From Parietaria judaica (lineage: Eukaryota; Streptophyta; Magnoliopsida; Rosales; Urticaceae): 64,000 nt of DNA. Below, one piece after another: positions 34,101 through 45,800 of the stretch (position 1 is its first letter; every line of letters begins with the position of its first letter). Under the pieces are notes generated by a model. That model did not search any database, had not been told where the DNA came from, and saw nothing but the letters and a program-made list of their open reading frames with translations. Position numbers and translations under genes: made by a program. The stretch lies in contig OX940871.1 in the NCBI GenBank assembly GCA_954871525.1, positions 19,219,086 through 19,283,085 of the forward strand, in the 5' to 3' direction.

Positions 34101-34342
34101 ACGTTAACAACAAATCAGCTATAGCGCTGATGAAGAATCTTGTCTCCCACGGGAGAAGCAAGCATATCGACACACGATTCTATTTCATTCGTGAGTGTGT
34201 GGAGAAGGGCAAAATTGTCGTCAAACATGTTCGCACCGAAGAACAAAGAGCGGACATTCTCATTAAGGCACTTGCGAGGGTGAAGTTCAGCGAAATGCAC
34301 GAGTTGTTGGGCGTGAAGGAGCTCACTGATAACCAAGTCTAG
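31147..34342 (+). pseudogene. Copia-1 protease-integrase-RT-RNase H
   Basis: Protease LDNGASNHMTG (31226 region); integrase zinc region WHARLGHVNFQAL and CEGCLVAKQ, then RTDRGGEFVSKEF and TPQQNG; reverse transcriptase KWVYKLKKDLEG, DVKSAFLNDDL, LYGLRQAPRAW and a YVED box where YVDD is expected; RNase H GYSDSNLAED, SSCEAEFMA, SKHIDTRFYFIRE. Frame changes near 31930, 32130, 33345 and 33690 and stops at 31804, 31927 and near 32284 disable it. Confidence 0.92.
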
Positions 34343-34356
34343 ATTAGGGGGGATAT

Positions 34357-34686
34357 TGTTGGAATTAATCTAGAATTTGGTTAATTAACACGTGTTTATT
34401 TTCTGCAGTTTTTTAGGTTTTTGATTTAGTCCTATGAACGTGTGTTTCCGTTCCATTAAAATAGGATCTTATTGTTAGTGGTTGATTAGTGGGTCATGTT
34501 ACGTTTATTATTTCAGCCTATCATGTAAGCATTTAATTCTTCAGTGAAAAAAGAAAAAATAGGCAGCTTAGCCTTCAAAAAAATTCTCCTAGATATTTCT
34601 CTTATCCTCCCAATTTTTCCTCTCGATAGAATACTCTGGTTCTTTTCTTTGTCTTCGATTGCATTCTCCAGGGACTCTAGCCAACA
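34357..34686 (+). repeat. 3' LTR of Copia-1
   Basis: 330 bp. It directly follows the polypurine tract and is followed by the TATTG target duplication. Confidence 0.92.
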
Positions 34687-35119
34687 TATTGAAACACTTT
34701 TGAATGTTTACGACAATCTTCGTTCCCCTCTAAAACATTGTTTTGCTTATTGTTCCTTGTTTTCGGACGAGCACGAGATCGACATCCAAAGCTTGATAAG
34801 GTTGTCAGTTGTGGATGGCGCAAGGATTTATCACGATGGCCGATGATACAGAGGATATCGGTTACGACTACTTTACGAATCTTCTCGGGAGATCCTTCTT
34901 TCATGAAATAAAGTTAGACGGGAGGAGGCGCGTGAAGAAATGCAAAATTCTTAATCTGGTCTACAAAATGGTTACATGGAAATCAGGGCGACTTTGTACT
35001 GTAGGAACATATAATATGCCTCTTGTACAGCCAATCAAATATTTCTCCGAGGAATATTTGTAACGGGAGAACATTCCACTCCATATATCTATACACTCAA
35101 ATCCAAACTTTGAGAAAAC

Positions 35120-35252
35120 TTAAGAAAGTGATTTAAGAAAGTTGTGTTTCTCATTCATGAATGAGGTATTTACAGCCCTAATTACAATAAAAGTAAATTC
35201 TGGTAAAAGTACCAAAACTATAAACATTCACTAACCTATACAATATTCAACA
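35120..35252 (-). repeat. 3' LTR of Copia-2
   Basis: 133 bp, similar throughout to 45239-45370. It starts TTAAGAAAG where the other copy has TGAAGAAAG, so its terminal TG is mutated. Confidence 0.8.
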
Positions 35253-35259
35253 CTCCCCC

Positions 35260-36369
35260 TCAAGCTGGGTAGTATATGTTATACAACCCAAGCTTGGAAC
35301 TAAGTTCATTAAAAGAAATTCGAGGTAAAGCTTTGGTGAGGATGTCCGCAATCTGAAGCTTGGACGGAATGTAGCTCAAGTCAATGATGCCACTATTGAC
35401 CTTCTCTGAAATGAAAGGTCTATCAATTTCAATGCGCTTTGTTCGGTCGTGGTGAACTGGATTCTTGATAATTCTTATTGCGGCCTGACTATCACAAAAC
35501 ATTTTGATAGCCCCTGGTTGATGCATCCTTAGCTCCTTCAAGAGCCTCTGCATCCACATTCTCTCGCATATGCCTAATGCAAGAGCACGGTACTCAGACT
35601 CTGCGCTACTACAGGAAACAACCGATTGCTTCTTGCTTCTCCAAGTGACGAGGTTACCCCATACATATGAATAATAACCCGAGGTTGATCTTCGATCAGT
35701 GGCTTTTCCAGCCCAACTAGCGTCGGTGAAGATCTTGATCTCACGATTCTCGGATTTCTTGAACAATAAGCCATGACCGGGGGTAGACTTTAGATACTTC
35801 AAGATTCGGTTTACGGCTTCCATGTGGTCCTCGTTTGGGTTGTTCATGTGTTGACTGACAACATTGACAGAGTAGGCGATGTCTGGTCGTGTGTGCGAGA
35901 AATAGATGAGTTTACCAAAAAGTCTCTGATATCTCCCTTTGTCGACAGGAGAACTTTTAGCGGAATGAGAGAATTTCTTGTTCGGATCCATCGGAGTGTC
36001 GACCGGCTTGCAACCAAGAAGACCGGTTTCTTGAAATAAGTCAAGTACATACTTCCTTTGCGAAATAGCAATGCCTTCGTCTGAAAGTAGATTCCTTCAG
36101 TTTGGATGAAACCCTTTGCTAACAAGTCTAGCTTTGAATCTCTCTATACTCCCATCGGTCTTGTACTTGACCGTGAAGACCCATTTACACCCGACAGGGC
36201 GGTTTCCGCGTGGCAATTCAGTGAGACTCCATGTTCTGTTGCTATCCAATGCTCGAATTTCTTCTTCTACTGCAGGTTTCCAAGCAGAAACCTGAAGAGC
36301 TTCATGAATAGAGCTAGGGACCTTGATGCTATCAAGGTTAAAGATAAAAACTCTATATTTTAGATTCAA
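35260..36369 (-). pseudogene. Copia-2 RT N-terminus and RNase H (RT core deleted)
   Basis: The minus strand reads WSLTELPRGNRPVGCKWVF and RFKARLVSKGF, then after a stop jumps to GIAISQRKYVLDLFQETG, GRYQRLFGKLIYFSHTRPDI, and RNase H (FTDASWAGKATDRRSTSGYY, SSAESEYRALALG, IADILTKALPR). The AFLNG and YVDD blocks that belong between the two parts near 36100 are missing. Confidence 0.9.
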
Positions 36370-36459
36370 CTTGTTATAGGCAACATAACGTTCAATGGGA
36401 TATTCGGTATTCCCATGAACATGTTTCTTACGAATGGCTTTCGAGAGAGCAATGGGGAG

Positions 36460-37507
36460 TTATGAATCATCGACCACGGGTGTAAGAGTTTCCATACCTG
36501 ATGGATTAGTCAAGGTAGAGGGAGTCGGATCCGGATCTTGGCCGATTTTACGATGCGATGAGGTCTCTATATGTTCAGAAGACCGAGATGAGCTAGGAAA
36601 AGAATATGAGATATTTTCGACAACCATATCAAGATGATGGGTTTTTGGGTTGAGTGTCTTGATTGACTTCCTCGATTTCCCAATCAAGAGTGTCAATTGG
36701 TTGGATTGAAGGTGATGGAATTCGGGTTGAGTGTCTTGATTGACTTCCCAGATTTCCCCAATTTGAGATTCCCAACAATTCTCCTCCTGAATGTCGGATT
36801 TGGGAAAGAAAGAATCACCTTCAAAGAAAGTAACGTCCTTGGTGTGATACGTCATGCGAGTAGATGGACAATAACATTGATACCCTTTTTGATGCGACGT
36901 TACCCAAAAAGATGCACTTGACAGCTCTAGGATCGAGTTTTGACCGTATTGTTTGTGGACATGGACAAAGGCGGGACACCCGAAGACCTTTTTTGGTAGG
37001 TCGGAGGAGAAAGATAAGAGATGAGGATGAATCTCACTAAGTACTTGACGAGGTGATAGGAATGTTAGGACACGACTCGGCATACGATTGATGAGGTAAT
37101 TTGCTGTGAGGATCGCATCACCCCAAAAATGTTTTGGGACAGATCGGCCAAACATAATGGACCGAGCGACTTCGAGAATGTGTCGGTTTTTTTCGCTCAG
37201 CAATACCGTTTTACTGTGGCGTATCCACACATGAGCTTATGTGGACAATTCCTTTTTCAGTCAAGAACGGAGAGAGAGTATGGTTGAATTAATCCCGGGC
37301 GTTGTCCGTATGGAGAACTTGCACACGGGTATCAAACTGGGACTCAACCATAGAGTAGAAACGTTTGAAAATTGGAGCAGCTTCAGTTTTGACTTTTAGA
37401 AGATATGACCACGTCATTCGAGTGTGATAATTGATAAATGTGATAAAACATCTAGCTCCACTGGTGTGACGTACCCTTGAGGGCTCCCATATGTCTCTAT
37501 GAATCAC
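36460..37507 (-). pseudogene. Copia-2 integrase
   Basis: Two frames: about 37507-37289 with RCFITFINYHTRMTWSYLLK and LHTDNARD, and 37230-36460 with ARSIMFGRSVPKHFWGDAIL, YLINRMPSRVL and KVFGCPAFVHVH. A stop or frame change near 37260 separates them. Confidence 0.9.
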
Positions 37508-38363
37508 TTAAAAATGTTTTGATGATTTATAGTTGACGCTTCGGAAGGAATGTCGGGTATGTTTTGCAAATTGACACACTTGACAATTATAATGAGAAGG
37601 CTTGATTTTGGTGAACAAATTTGGAAATGCTTTTTCAAGATATGGGAAACTGGGATGATCATGGCGATAGTTCCATAACATAACTTGATCTTGGACAGAT
37701 ACATGATTTGAAAGAGTAATAGCACCATGATAACACATGACCTTTGTTCGGAATCTGGAACTTGTGTTACTAGAAAAGTTGTATCGTTGAACATGTAGAG
37801 GCCATCGCGCATCTCACCTCGACCAATTTCCTTTCCAGAACCTGCCACTTGAAAATCACATAAGTCGGCAAAAAATCTTGAAATGCAATTTGAATCACGT
37901 GTGATCTTATGGACAGAAATCAGGTTACAAGCAATTTGTGTAACAAATAACACCGAGTAAAGTGTAATGTTCCTAGATAGTCGGATAGAACCGATTCCAA
38001 CAACCAGAATGAGAGTCCCATCAGCAGTTCGAACTGTTGAACCCCGCGGGCAAGGTCCAAGGCTGAGAAAATAACTCTTGTTACCCGTCATATGGTCTGA
38101 TGCACCTGAATCAACGAGCCAAGTGTTGCTTGGGCGAGTTAGGGCGAGGCTGACAAAGGTCAAACCTGTGTGAGCATGGATGGTATTTTTTGAATTGGTG
38201 GTGAACTGCTTGCTGATCCTCATCTGTAGGGACTTTACTTTTTCCATGAATCGGTTCATATCCTCTCGAAGATTAATATCATCAGGACTACTAGTGGACT
38301 TGGGTCGATCCGTGCAATTTGTTGGTTTTCCGTGCAATTTCCAACATTAGGGTCTCAAGTGAC
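37504..38363 (-). pseudogene. Copia-2 gag end and protease
   Basis: Reads CWKLHGKPTNCTDRP (end of the zinc knuckle), then TWLVDSGASDHMTG, the Copia aspartic protease, and the start of the integrase zinc region (RHDHPSFPYLEKAFPNLF in another frame). The front half of the zinc knuckle lies beyond the nested insertion at about 43880-43925. Confidence 0.9.
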
Positions 38364-38368
38364 CATGA

Positions 38369-41300
38369 TGTTGGACATATGTGTCCTTAAACAAGATATT
38401 TATCCATTTGTTAAAGATTATGACAATTCGTTCAATAAAGATGATACTTATTATGTTAATCTTATTATAGTTTCTGGTAGAGTAAAATAGAATGTTTGAT
38501 TCCTTAGTTCATAAAGGATGCAATTATGTTATTATTATCACAACATAGTCAATGTGAGGAAGAATTAATAATCATAATAAATGAACTTAAAATGTCCGTG
38601 ACCTGATTAACTGGGTGGGAGCCCATTAATCGTGTAAGGTCATTAATGTGACTAAGTGACAATCCTATTTTGGATTATGTGTGTGTCACACTCACTAGAA
38701 GTGCATTAAGTATGATGCATCTTCATATTGGACCAGACCTGACTTAAACTCAAGAAGTTATCCTATAAGACCGTCACTGATAACTTTAAGTTGAGTCACA
38801 AAATGATGATCAAATGGATATTAGTTATAAGTCCTGAGTGATCCTATGTTTGAGCTACTGACTTGGTTGTTCTTTTATTTGACCGTTAAAGAGCACAAGA
38901 GATTACCGCTGTTCCCAACACTATTATTTTAGGAACATGATAGTCAGTAGTAAGGATAGCTTCATCATAGATATGGGCATCACACAGCTCCTTTCAGAGT
39001 CATAATGATTCCCTTGGTTGTCAGTGGTGAAAAGTGAGAGGTACCCTTGCGCAACTTATGGATCGAAAGCATAAGTGGGTTGCTCATAATATTATTGACT
39101 GAGTAAAGGAGGAAAATGCAATGACGGGCATTACGGTAAAAACCGCCTGCTCATGTGTGAGTCATTAAGTGAAAGATCAATAACCCGAATTTGATTGTAT
39201 CAATGGACACCCTGATGTTATAAGGGAATAATATATATTGTATCCTAAAGAGTGCAGCCTCGGGTCTATAGTGGAATCACTTCGAGGTTTGACGAACAAC
39301 TAGCAGTTCGTTGGAGCTTAAGTGATACGGGTCCATGGTCCCCAGGATAGCTCCGTAACGGATGATAGGTACGTGATTAAAATACATTCTGGAAAATTTT
39401 TAATCATTTGGGTAGACTTATAAAATGAAAAGTCTTTGGCAGACGCCAGATAGTTTTATCGTCAGCGTGGGAAAATTACCATATTTTGGTACACGGAATT
39501 AACTGATAAAAAGAAACTTAGAATTTATATTTTCTATCAGCGCCATATTGTTGTAAATTGAATTTCTAAGCAACTTTGCTTTTTGAACCAAGTCATTCTG
39601 ACTTACAGTTTGTGATTTATGCATTTTCTAAGTTTGTGACTCGGTTCGATAAACTATGAAATTAAATCACATGTCACGAATGTTGGGAAATCGGTGGTAT
39701 CAAGCCGACTTCCTTACCTCGATAATAGCTTCCTGGCCGTCCCGATAACATTTAAAAATTCATTTTAAAGCGAAAATCTTGTTATCGGACCGACAACACG
39801 GATATCGGGTAACAATCAAAACGAGATCTGATAAATATTTTGAATTTAATATTTTCATATTCATTATTAATAATCTAGTCGAATAGGAAATAAATAGAAA
39901 GCAGTAAATGGTCGCATTTATTTACCCAATGCATAAGGCCGTACCTCAGTTGACGATTCCGGCTGCGCGTTCTGACTTGGGCAGGGCTCCGCCGGTGCTG
40001 AGGGAAACTCCCGTGATCTTCCGGGATATACTCCTGGATTCCTCGCTACCGAAGCGTGGGCTTCGCTAGCAGGACTCCGTCGCAAAATTTAACTGAAGGT
40101 TCTTTTAAAGCCACCGGAGAAAAATATCTCCTAAGCCGAACCAGAAAAGAGATCAGAAGCATAAAACTCGCAGACCCTAGAGAGAGAGGGAGAGCTCGAG
40201 TTTTTGCTCTAGGGAGAGGTGTGTTCAATGTGTAGAATGAGCTTCCTTTTTATAGGCTCAAGCTGTAACCGATTTGGAGATTTTCCCTCCCATTATTCGA
40301 ATTCTTTTAATTAAATATAAATAATTATTTCAATCCAATGATCCAGATTCAATCTCATCTAGATCCAATGAATATAATTAATCAGGGATTTAATTAATTG
40401 AATAATATAAGATAAGATCATATCATATATTTTTTTTCGAATTATATTATATATATATATATATTCAAATTCGAATTCGTTAATGATTATCTAGATCCAA
40501 TGGTTAAGATTAAATCTTAAACCAATCCAATGGATCAAATCAATTAGGGATAAAGTCAAATACCCTAGGGTTTTACAAAACCCTAATTCGAACTTTTATC
40601 TCATTTATTCGAATTTTAATATCATATATATAATGTTAATTAATTTCTAATTCGACGGTTTAAAGATAAGATCTCAAAACCGATCCAACGGACAAAATTA
40701 ATTAAGCTAATTCGAAATACCTAAACTTGGTCACCAAGTTTCAATTTCGAATTACATTAGGGTTTGAATCAATTATCTCAATCCAACGGTTGATACTAAA
40801 TCACAACCGATCCAATGGATTAAATTGATTTTAGGGTTTTTGCCATTATACCAGACTTCAGGTATTTATGCCGCAAAAATAAAATCTTTCAAGATTGGTT
40901 ATTCGAGTTTATCTAGGGTTTGTTATACTCAAACCCTAATTCGAAATACACATTAAATAATACATGAATATATATTATTTATTTATTAATATAAATCCTT
41001 TAATTATTAATTAACTATTAATAAGATATTAATAATTAAATCCAAATAATCAAATTATATTAATAAACCCTGATCTCTTTATCACACATTAAATGTCATG
41101 GTGAGACACCATCATTTAAATTCGTGACATGTGATTTAATTTCATAGTTTATCGAACCGAGTCATAAACTTAGAAAATCCATAAATCACAAACCGTAAGT
41201 CAGAATGACTTGGTCCAAAAAGCAAAGTTGCTTAGAATTTAATTTAGAACAACATAGTGCTGTTCGAAAATCTAAATTCTAACTTTCTTTTTATCAGTTA

Positions 41301-43874
41301 CTTTCGTGTACCAAAATATGATACTTTTTCCACGCTATCGATAAAACTATCTGACGTCTGTCACAGACTTGTCAGTTTTATAAGTCGAGCCAAATGATTA
41401 AACATTATCCAGAATGTATTTTAATCACGTACGTATCATCCGTTACGGAGCTATCCTGGGGACCATGGACCCGTATCACTTAAGCTCCAACGAACTGCTA
41501 GTTGTTCGTCAAACCTCGAAGTGATTCCACTATAGACCCGAGGCTGCACTCTTTAGTGATACGGTATATATTATTCCCTTATATACAGCAGGGTGTCCAT
41601 TAGATTCAATCAAATACCGATTATTGTCCTTTCACTTGATGACCCACACATGAGCAGGCGGTTTATACCGTAATGCCCCTCAATGCATTTTCATCCTTGA
41701 CTCAGCCAGTAATATATTATGAGTAACCCACTTATGGTTTCGATTCATAAGTTGCGCACGGGTACCTCTCACTTCTCACCACTTACAATCAAGGGAATCA
41801 TCATGACTCTGAAGAGAGCTGTGTGATGCCCATATCTATGATCAAGCAATCCTTACTACTGACCATCATGTTCCCAAAATAATAGTGTTGGGAACAGCGG
41901 TAATGTCTTGTGTTCTTTAACGGTTAAATCAAAGAACAATCAAGCCAGCAGCTTGGACTCATGACCACTCAGGACTTAGAACTAATATCCATTTGATCAT
42001 CATTTTGCGACTCAACTACAAGTTGTCAGTGACGGTCTTATATGACAACTTTCTCGAGTTTAAGTCAGGTCCAGTCCAGTATGAAGACGCTTCATACTTA
42101 ATGCACTTCTAGTGAGTGTTGACACACACAAAATCCAGAATAGGATTGTCACTTCAGTCACATTAATGACCTTACCGATTAATGGGCTCCCACCCAGTTA
42201 ATCAGGTCACGGACATTTTAAGTTCATTTATTATGTTTATTAATTCTTCCTCACATGACTCCTTTGTGATAATAATAACATAATTGCATCCTTTATGAAC
42301 TAAGGAATCAAACATTCTATTTTACTCTACAGAAACTATAATAAGATTAACATAATAAGTACCATCTTTATTCAACGACTTGTCATAATCTTTTACAAAT
42401 GGATAAATATCTTGTTTAAAGACACACATGTCCAACAACGAATTTAAATGATGGTGTGGCACCATGACATTTTAATGTGTGATATTGAGATCAGGATTTA
42501 TTAATATAATTTCATTATTTGGATTTAATTATTAATATCTTATTAATACTTAATTAATAATTAATGGATTTATATTAATAAATAAAATATATTTTATATA
42601 TATTAAATGTGTAAAATATAAATTAGGGTTTGGTCTTTAAAAACCCTAGCAAGTTAGAATCATATGTTTTGGATATTCTATATTTGCGACATAAGTACTA
42701 AATGTTTTGGTATTCTAACAAATTCTTAAAATCAATTTAATCCATTAGATCGGCTATGATTTAATATCAACCGTTGGATTAAGATAATTGATTTTAACCC
42801 TAAAGGCAATTCGAAATTAATAGCTTAGTGACCAAGCTTAGGTATTTCGAATATGGTTAATTAATTATATCCGTTATATCGGTTTTAAGAATTAATCTAT
42901 AGCGTCGGATTATAAATTAATTAATATTATATATACAATATATAATTCGAATTAATAAAAGGATAAGAATTCGAATTAGGTTTTTTTGTAAAACCCTAGG
43001 GCATTTGATTTTATCCCTAACTGATTTGATTCATTGGATTGGTTTAAGATTTATTTTTAACCGATGGATCTAGATAATCATTAAACAAATTCGAATTTTA
43101 TATATGTATATATATAATTCGAATTTAATTAATATGATGATAAGATTAAATATTTTGATCTTATCATGTATTATTATTTAATGAAATCCCTGATTAATTA
43201 TATCCATTGGATTTAGATGACACTGAAATAATTAATTAAATTTAACTAATAAAAATTAAAAAATGAAGAGGAAAAATCTCCAATTCGATTAGAGCTTGAG
43301 CCTATAAATAGGAGGCTCATTCTACATATTTTACACACCTTTCCGCAGAGCAAAAACTCGAGCTCTACCTCTCCCTTTAGGGTCTGCGAGTTTTCTGCTT
43401 TTGGTCTCATTTTTCGTTCGGCTTAGGAGATATTTTTCTCCGGTAGCTTGAAAAGAACCGTCAGTTAAATTTTGCGACGGAGTCCTGCCGGCGAAGCCCA
43501 CGCTTTGGTACGAGGAGTCCAGGAGAATATCCCGGAAGATCACGGGAGTTTCCCTCAGCACTAGCGGAGCCCTGCCCAAGTTCAGAACGAGCTGCCGGAA
43601 TCGTCATAGAGGTACGGCCTTTTGCATTGGGTCAATTAATGCAACCATTTACTGCTTTCTATTTATTTCCTATCCGACTAGATTATTAATAATCACTATG
43701 AAATATTAAATTAGAAATATTTATTGGGTCTTAACGAAATGGTAATTACCCGATATCCGTGTCGTTGGTACGGTAACAAGTTTTCCGCTTTAAAATAATT
43801 TTAAATGTTACCGGGACGCTTCGGGGGCTATTATCGTGGTAATTAAGTCGGGACTGATACCCCGATTTCCAACA
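38369..43874 (+). mobile_element. 2.75-kb solo LTR (family L), interrupted by an inverted copy
   Basis: The outer LTR comprises 38369-39680 plus 42443-43874 (about 2744 bp), starts TGTTGGACATATGTGTCC and ends CCCCGATTTCCAACA. The perfect target duplication CATGA flanks it (38364-38368 and 43875-43879) within copia-2 gag. A TATA-like CCTATAAATAGG near 43310 suggests a + strand promoter. No internal domain, primer site or second direct LTR exists, so it is a solo LTR. The autonomous partner is not identified. Confidence 0.85.
39681..42437 (-). mobile_element. inverted solo LTR of family L nested in its own family member
   Basis: This 2757-bp block begins TGTTGGGAAATCGG and ends ATGTCCAACA and is the reverse complement of the outer LTR. 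The target duplication ACGAA is perfect (39676-39680 and 42438-42442). With the outer halves it makes a cruciform-capable inverted repeat. The short frame at 40046-40228 (minus) is LTR sequence, repeated as 43331-43579, and not a gene. Confidence 0.88.
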
Positions 43875-43879
43875 CATGA

Positions 43880-45226
43880 GCATTGCAATGATCACACCAA
43901 GGATGTCCTCGACGTTGTGTCGTAGAGGAATGTGCGGGAGTAGCGGATTTGGCCCGAGAATTCATAATTTATCAGATACTTATCGGGAGGAATCAACCCA
44001 GAAAAAAATAATTTCTGGTTGTGGGCACACCCTTTTTTACGCAAGGACACCCAAGAGAAATTTTGTGTGTTGGAACACTAAATCTGCTGTTGGAACACAC
44101 AGAAATGGAACACAAAATCTGGTGTTGGAACACACCAAAAAGAGCCCAAAAAATGACTTGATTCTCCCTTTACGCGTGGGACCCGCCACGGATGAGACAA
44201 AATCAATTGATGTCATTTTGTGGAGAGGGATGAGATGGGACTTGACGCTGAGGGAGGCTCGGACTGACGGAGGAGTCACCGGAAGGGGCAACTGAGGGTC
44301 GTCTGAGACGCGCTGGCGATCGACTCTCGGAGGAGATGAACAGCTTTGGAGCTACGCGGGAGATGACGAACAAGGTCATCGGAGAGAGCGTGCTCGTGCT
44401 TGTTAGCCGATCTGGAGACAATAGTAAGCATATCTGGAGAGAGAGACGCCCAAATCTGAGTGCTTGAGAGGCGTCGTCGGAAGGGGATTTTCCGGTCAGA
44501 GATTCGCCGGAGAGATTTGCAGCGGTGAAGCGAGTGCGGGCGAAACGGCGACGACAGATCTGTAAACTCCGCTGAGAAGTTGCGGGAGATGGATCTCGCT
44601 GGAGAAGATGATGCTCACAGGCCGGAGATTCTGGAGCTTTGTGCAGAGGAGACGGACAGGCTGCTGGAGATCTGAGAAGGTTTCAGATATGGAGATAGTG
44701 CCGGAAAAAGCACTGGATATTGCCGGAGAAGACGACTCGAGCAGCAGGTCACGTGGAGGAGCACTTTGAACTTGCAGGTCGGAGAACGAGCGCAGAGGTT
44801 CGACGGAGAGAGGCCAGCGGAGATGGAGACGCAACGGAGATATACGACGAAGATGGTCGCTTGGAGGAGACAACCGCGATTCTCCTGAGAGGAACCTTTG
44901 AGATTGGGTTCTGCAGGTCACGAGCGGGTCGGATGTGCGACGGAAAAAGATAGAGTTTCGCCGGAGAAGAAGACTTGTGGAAGCGGAGATTGACGGCTGA
45001 TAGATGGCTTTCTCGGAGAAGATCTGAGCTCCATATCTGAGATCGAGTTTGCCGGAGAGATGCCGGGAACACCGGGAAAGCTTATGAATACCGTAGGAAC
45101 ACCGGGTAAGCTTGAGAGAACCGGAGGAACACCGGGAAGCACGCGTCACCGGAGAGATGGCCGGAGATGAACGTCCGACGGGAATAGGCGGTGACGGCGG
45201 CTAGGATTGAACTTTCCCTCAACCTT
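43880..45226 (-). other. Copia-2 leader and remnant gag start
   Basis: The minus strand from the primer site is a long GC-rich leader with recurring CCGG and GGAGA words. Near 43880-43925 it encodes GHPWCDHCNAH, the first half of the gag zinc knuckle that continues at 38363. Three copies of TGTTGGAACACAC-like sequence lie at about 44068-44132. Most of gag is gone. Confidence 0.65.
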
Positions 45227-45238
45227 GCTCTGATACCA

Positions 45239-45370
45239 TGAAGAAAGTTATTTGGGAAAGTTGTGTTTCTCATTCATGAATGGGGTATTTACAACCCTAA
45301 TTACAATAAAAGGAAATTGCGATAAAAGTACCAAAACTATAAACACTCACTAGCTATACAATATTCAACA
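45239..45370 (-). repeat. 5' LTR of Copia-2
   Basis: 132 bp; starts TGAAGAAAG on the + strand and ends ATATTCAACA. The primer site abuts it at 45227-45238. Confidence 0.85.
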
Positions 45371-45800
45371 AGAACCATAAATGAAAATTCTTCACGGTGG
45401 AGATCTCTGCTTAATCTGATTCAACAAGCAGGGGACAGTCACCAACTCGTCAACAGCTTGCTGCTCGATTTGGTGATGAAAGAATGTAATTTCTTACGAG
45501 CATTGGATATGCTTGTGATAAAAGAATTATATTTAAGAAGAAATGATCTCTATTGTTTGGTTTTTAGTTTTGTTCACCTAAATGCACTCACTTAGTCGTG
45601 AATATACAGGGGCTTCCTCTGATCTGGATGAAGGATTTTGTTGGATATTCAAAACTCATAAATAGTTGCTCGTGAACGCAGTGAGAATTCGTTTTTTTGA
45701 CTGATTAATGTGCGGCTTTCCAGAATTTAAAATCGGTGCCTCGATTGGGTTTCTGCTAGCGTGCTCAAATCTTAATCTTGCCCTCGTTTTTTCGTTACTA

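Larger units (their letters stand above)
29784..34686 (+). mobile_element. Copia LTR retrotransposon 1
   Basis: LTRs 29784-30112 and 34357-34686 (TGTTGGAATT...AGCCAACA) differ at about eight positions. The target duplication TATTG is perfect (29779-29783 and 34687-34691). A primer site TGGTATCAGAGCC lies at 30114-30126 and the polypurine tract AGGGGGGA near 34345. The interior codes for gag, protease, integrase, reverse transcriptase and RNase H in Copia order, but with several nonsense codons and frame changes. It is complete in structure yet not autonomous. Confidence 0.95.
35120..45370 (-). mobile_element. Copia LTR retrotransposon 2 (host of nested solo LTRs)
   Basis: Short LTRs at 35120-35252 and 45239-45370, minus orientation, with primer site TGGTATCAGAGC at 45227-45238 and purine-rich AGCTTGAGGGGGAG (minus strand) beside the left LTR. 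Flanks AAAAC (35115-35119) and AGAAC (45371-45375) form a target duplication with one mismatch, and the NLR pseudogene reading resumes across it. The interior has a long leader, a largely lost gag, protease, integrase, and a reverse transcriptase whose catalytic core is deleted. A 5.5-kb nested insertion (38369-43874) splits the gag zinc knuckle. Confidence 0.9.
29160..45800 (+). pseudogene. broken NLR gene copy split by two Copia elements
   Basis: Three pieces match the NLR at 46849-54835 in order. Piece 1 (about 29160-29783) covers LCQ-like sequence, DDKVQTHFD, WVDFTTGY, FHKILAFSTIRKS and NKRCMIVLEGF. Piece 2 (34687-35119) covers YDNLRSPLKHCFAYCSLF, WMAQGFITM and DIGYDYFTNL, then NIPLHISIHSN. 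Piece 3 (45371 onward) covers NENSSRWRSLL and CNFLRALDML. Stops and frame changes occur in each piece. After about 45545 the sequence jumps from the first LRR directly to sequence resembling the 3' flank of the intact-frame copy (55140-55400), so nearly the whole LRR is deleted. Copia-1 and copia-2 sit in the gaps. Confidence 0.88.

Noticed and set aside
40046..40228. Possible small protein MNTPLPRAKTRALPLSLGSA
   Set aside because: It repeats at 43331-43579 as part of the family-L LTR just after its TATA box; likely untranslated LTR RNA.
44496..45149. 217-codon Ser/Arg/Leu-rich frame
   Set aside because: It lies in the copia-2 leader downstream of the primer site and has no protein-family features.
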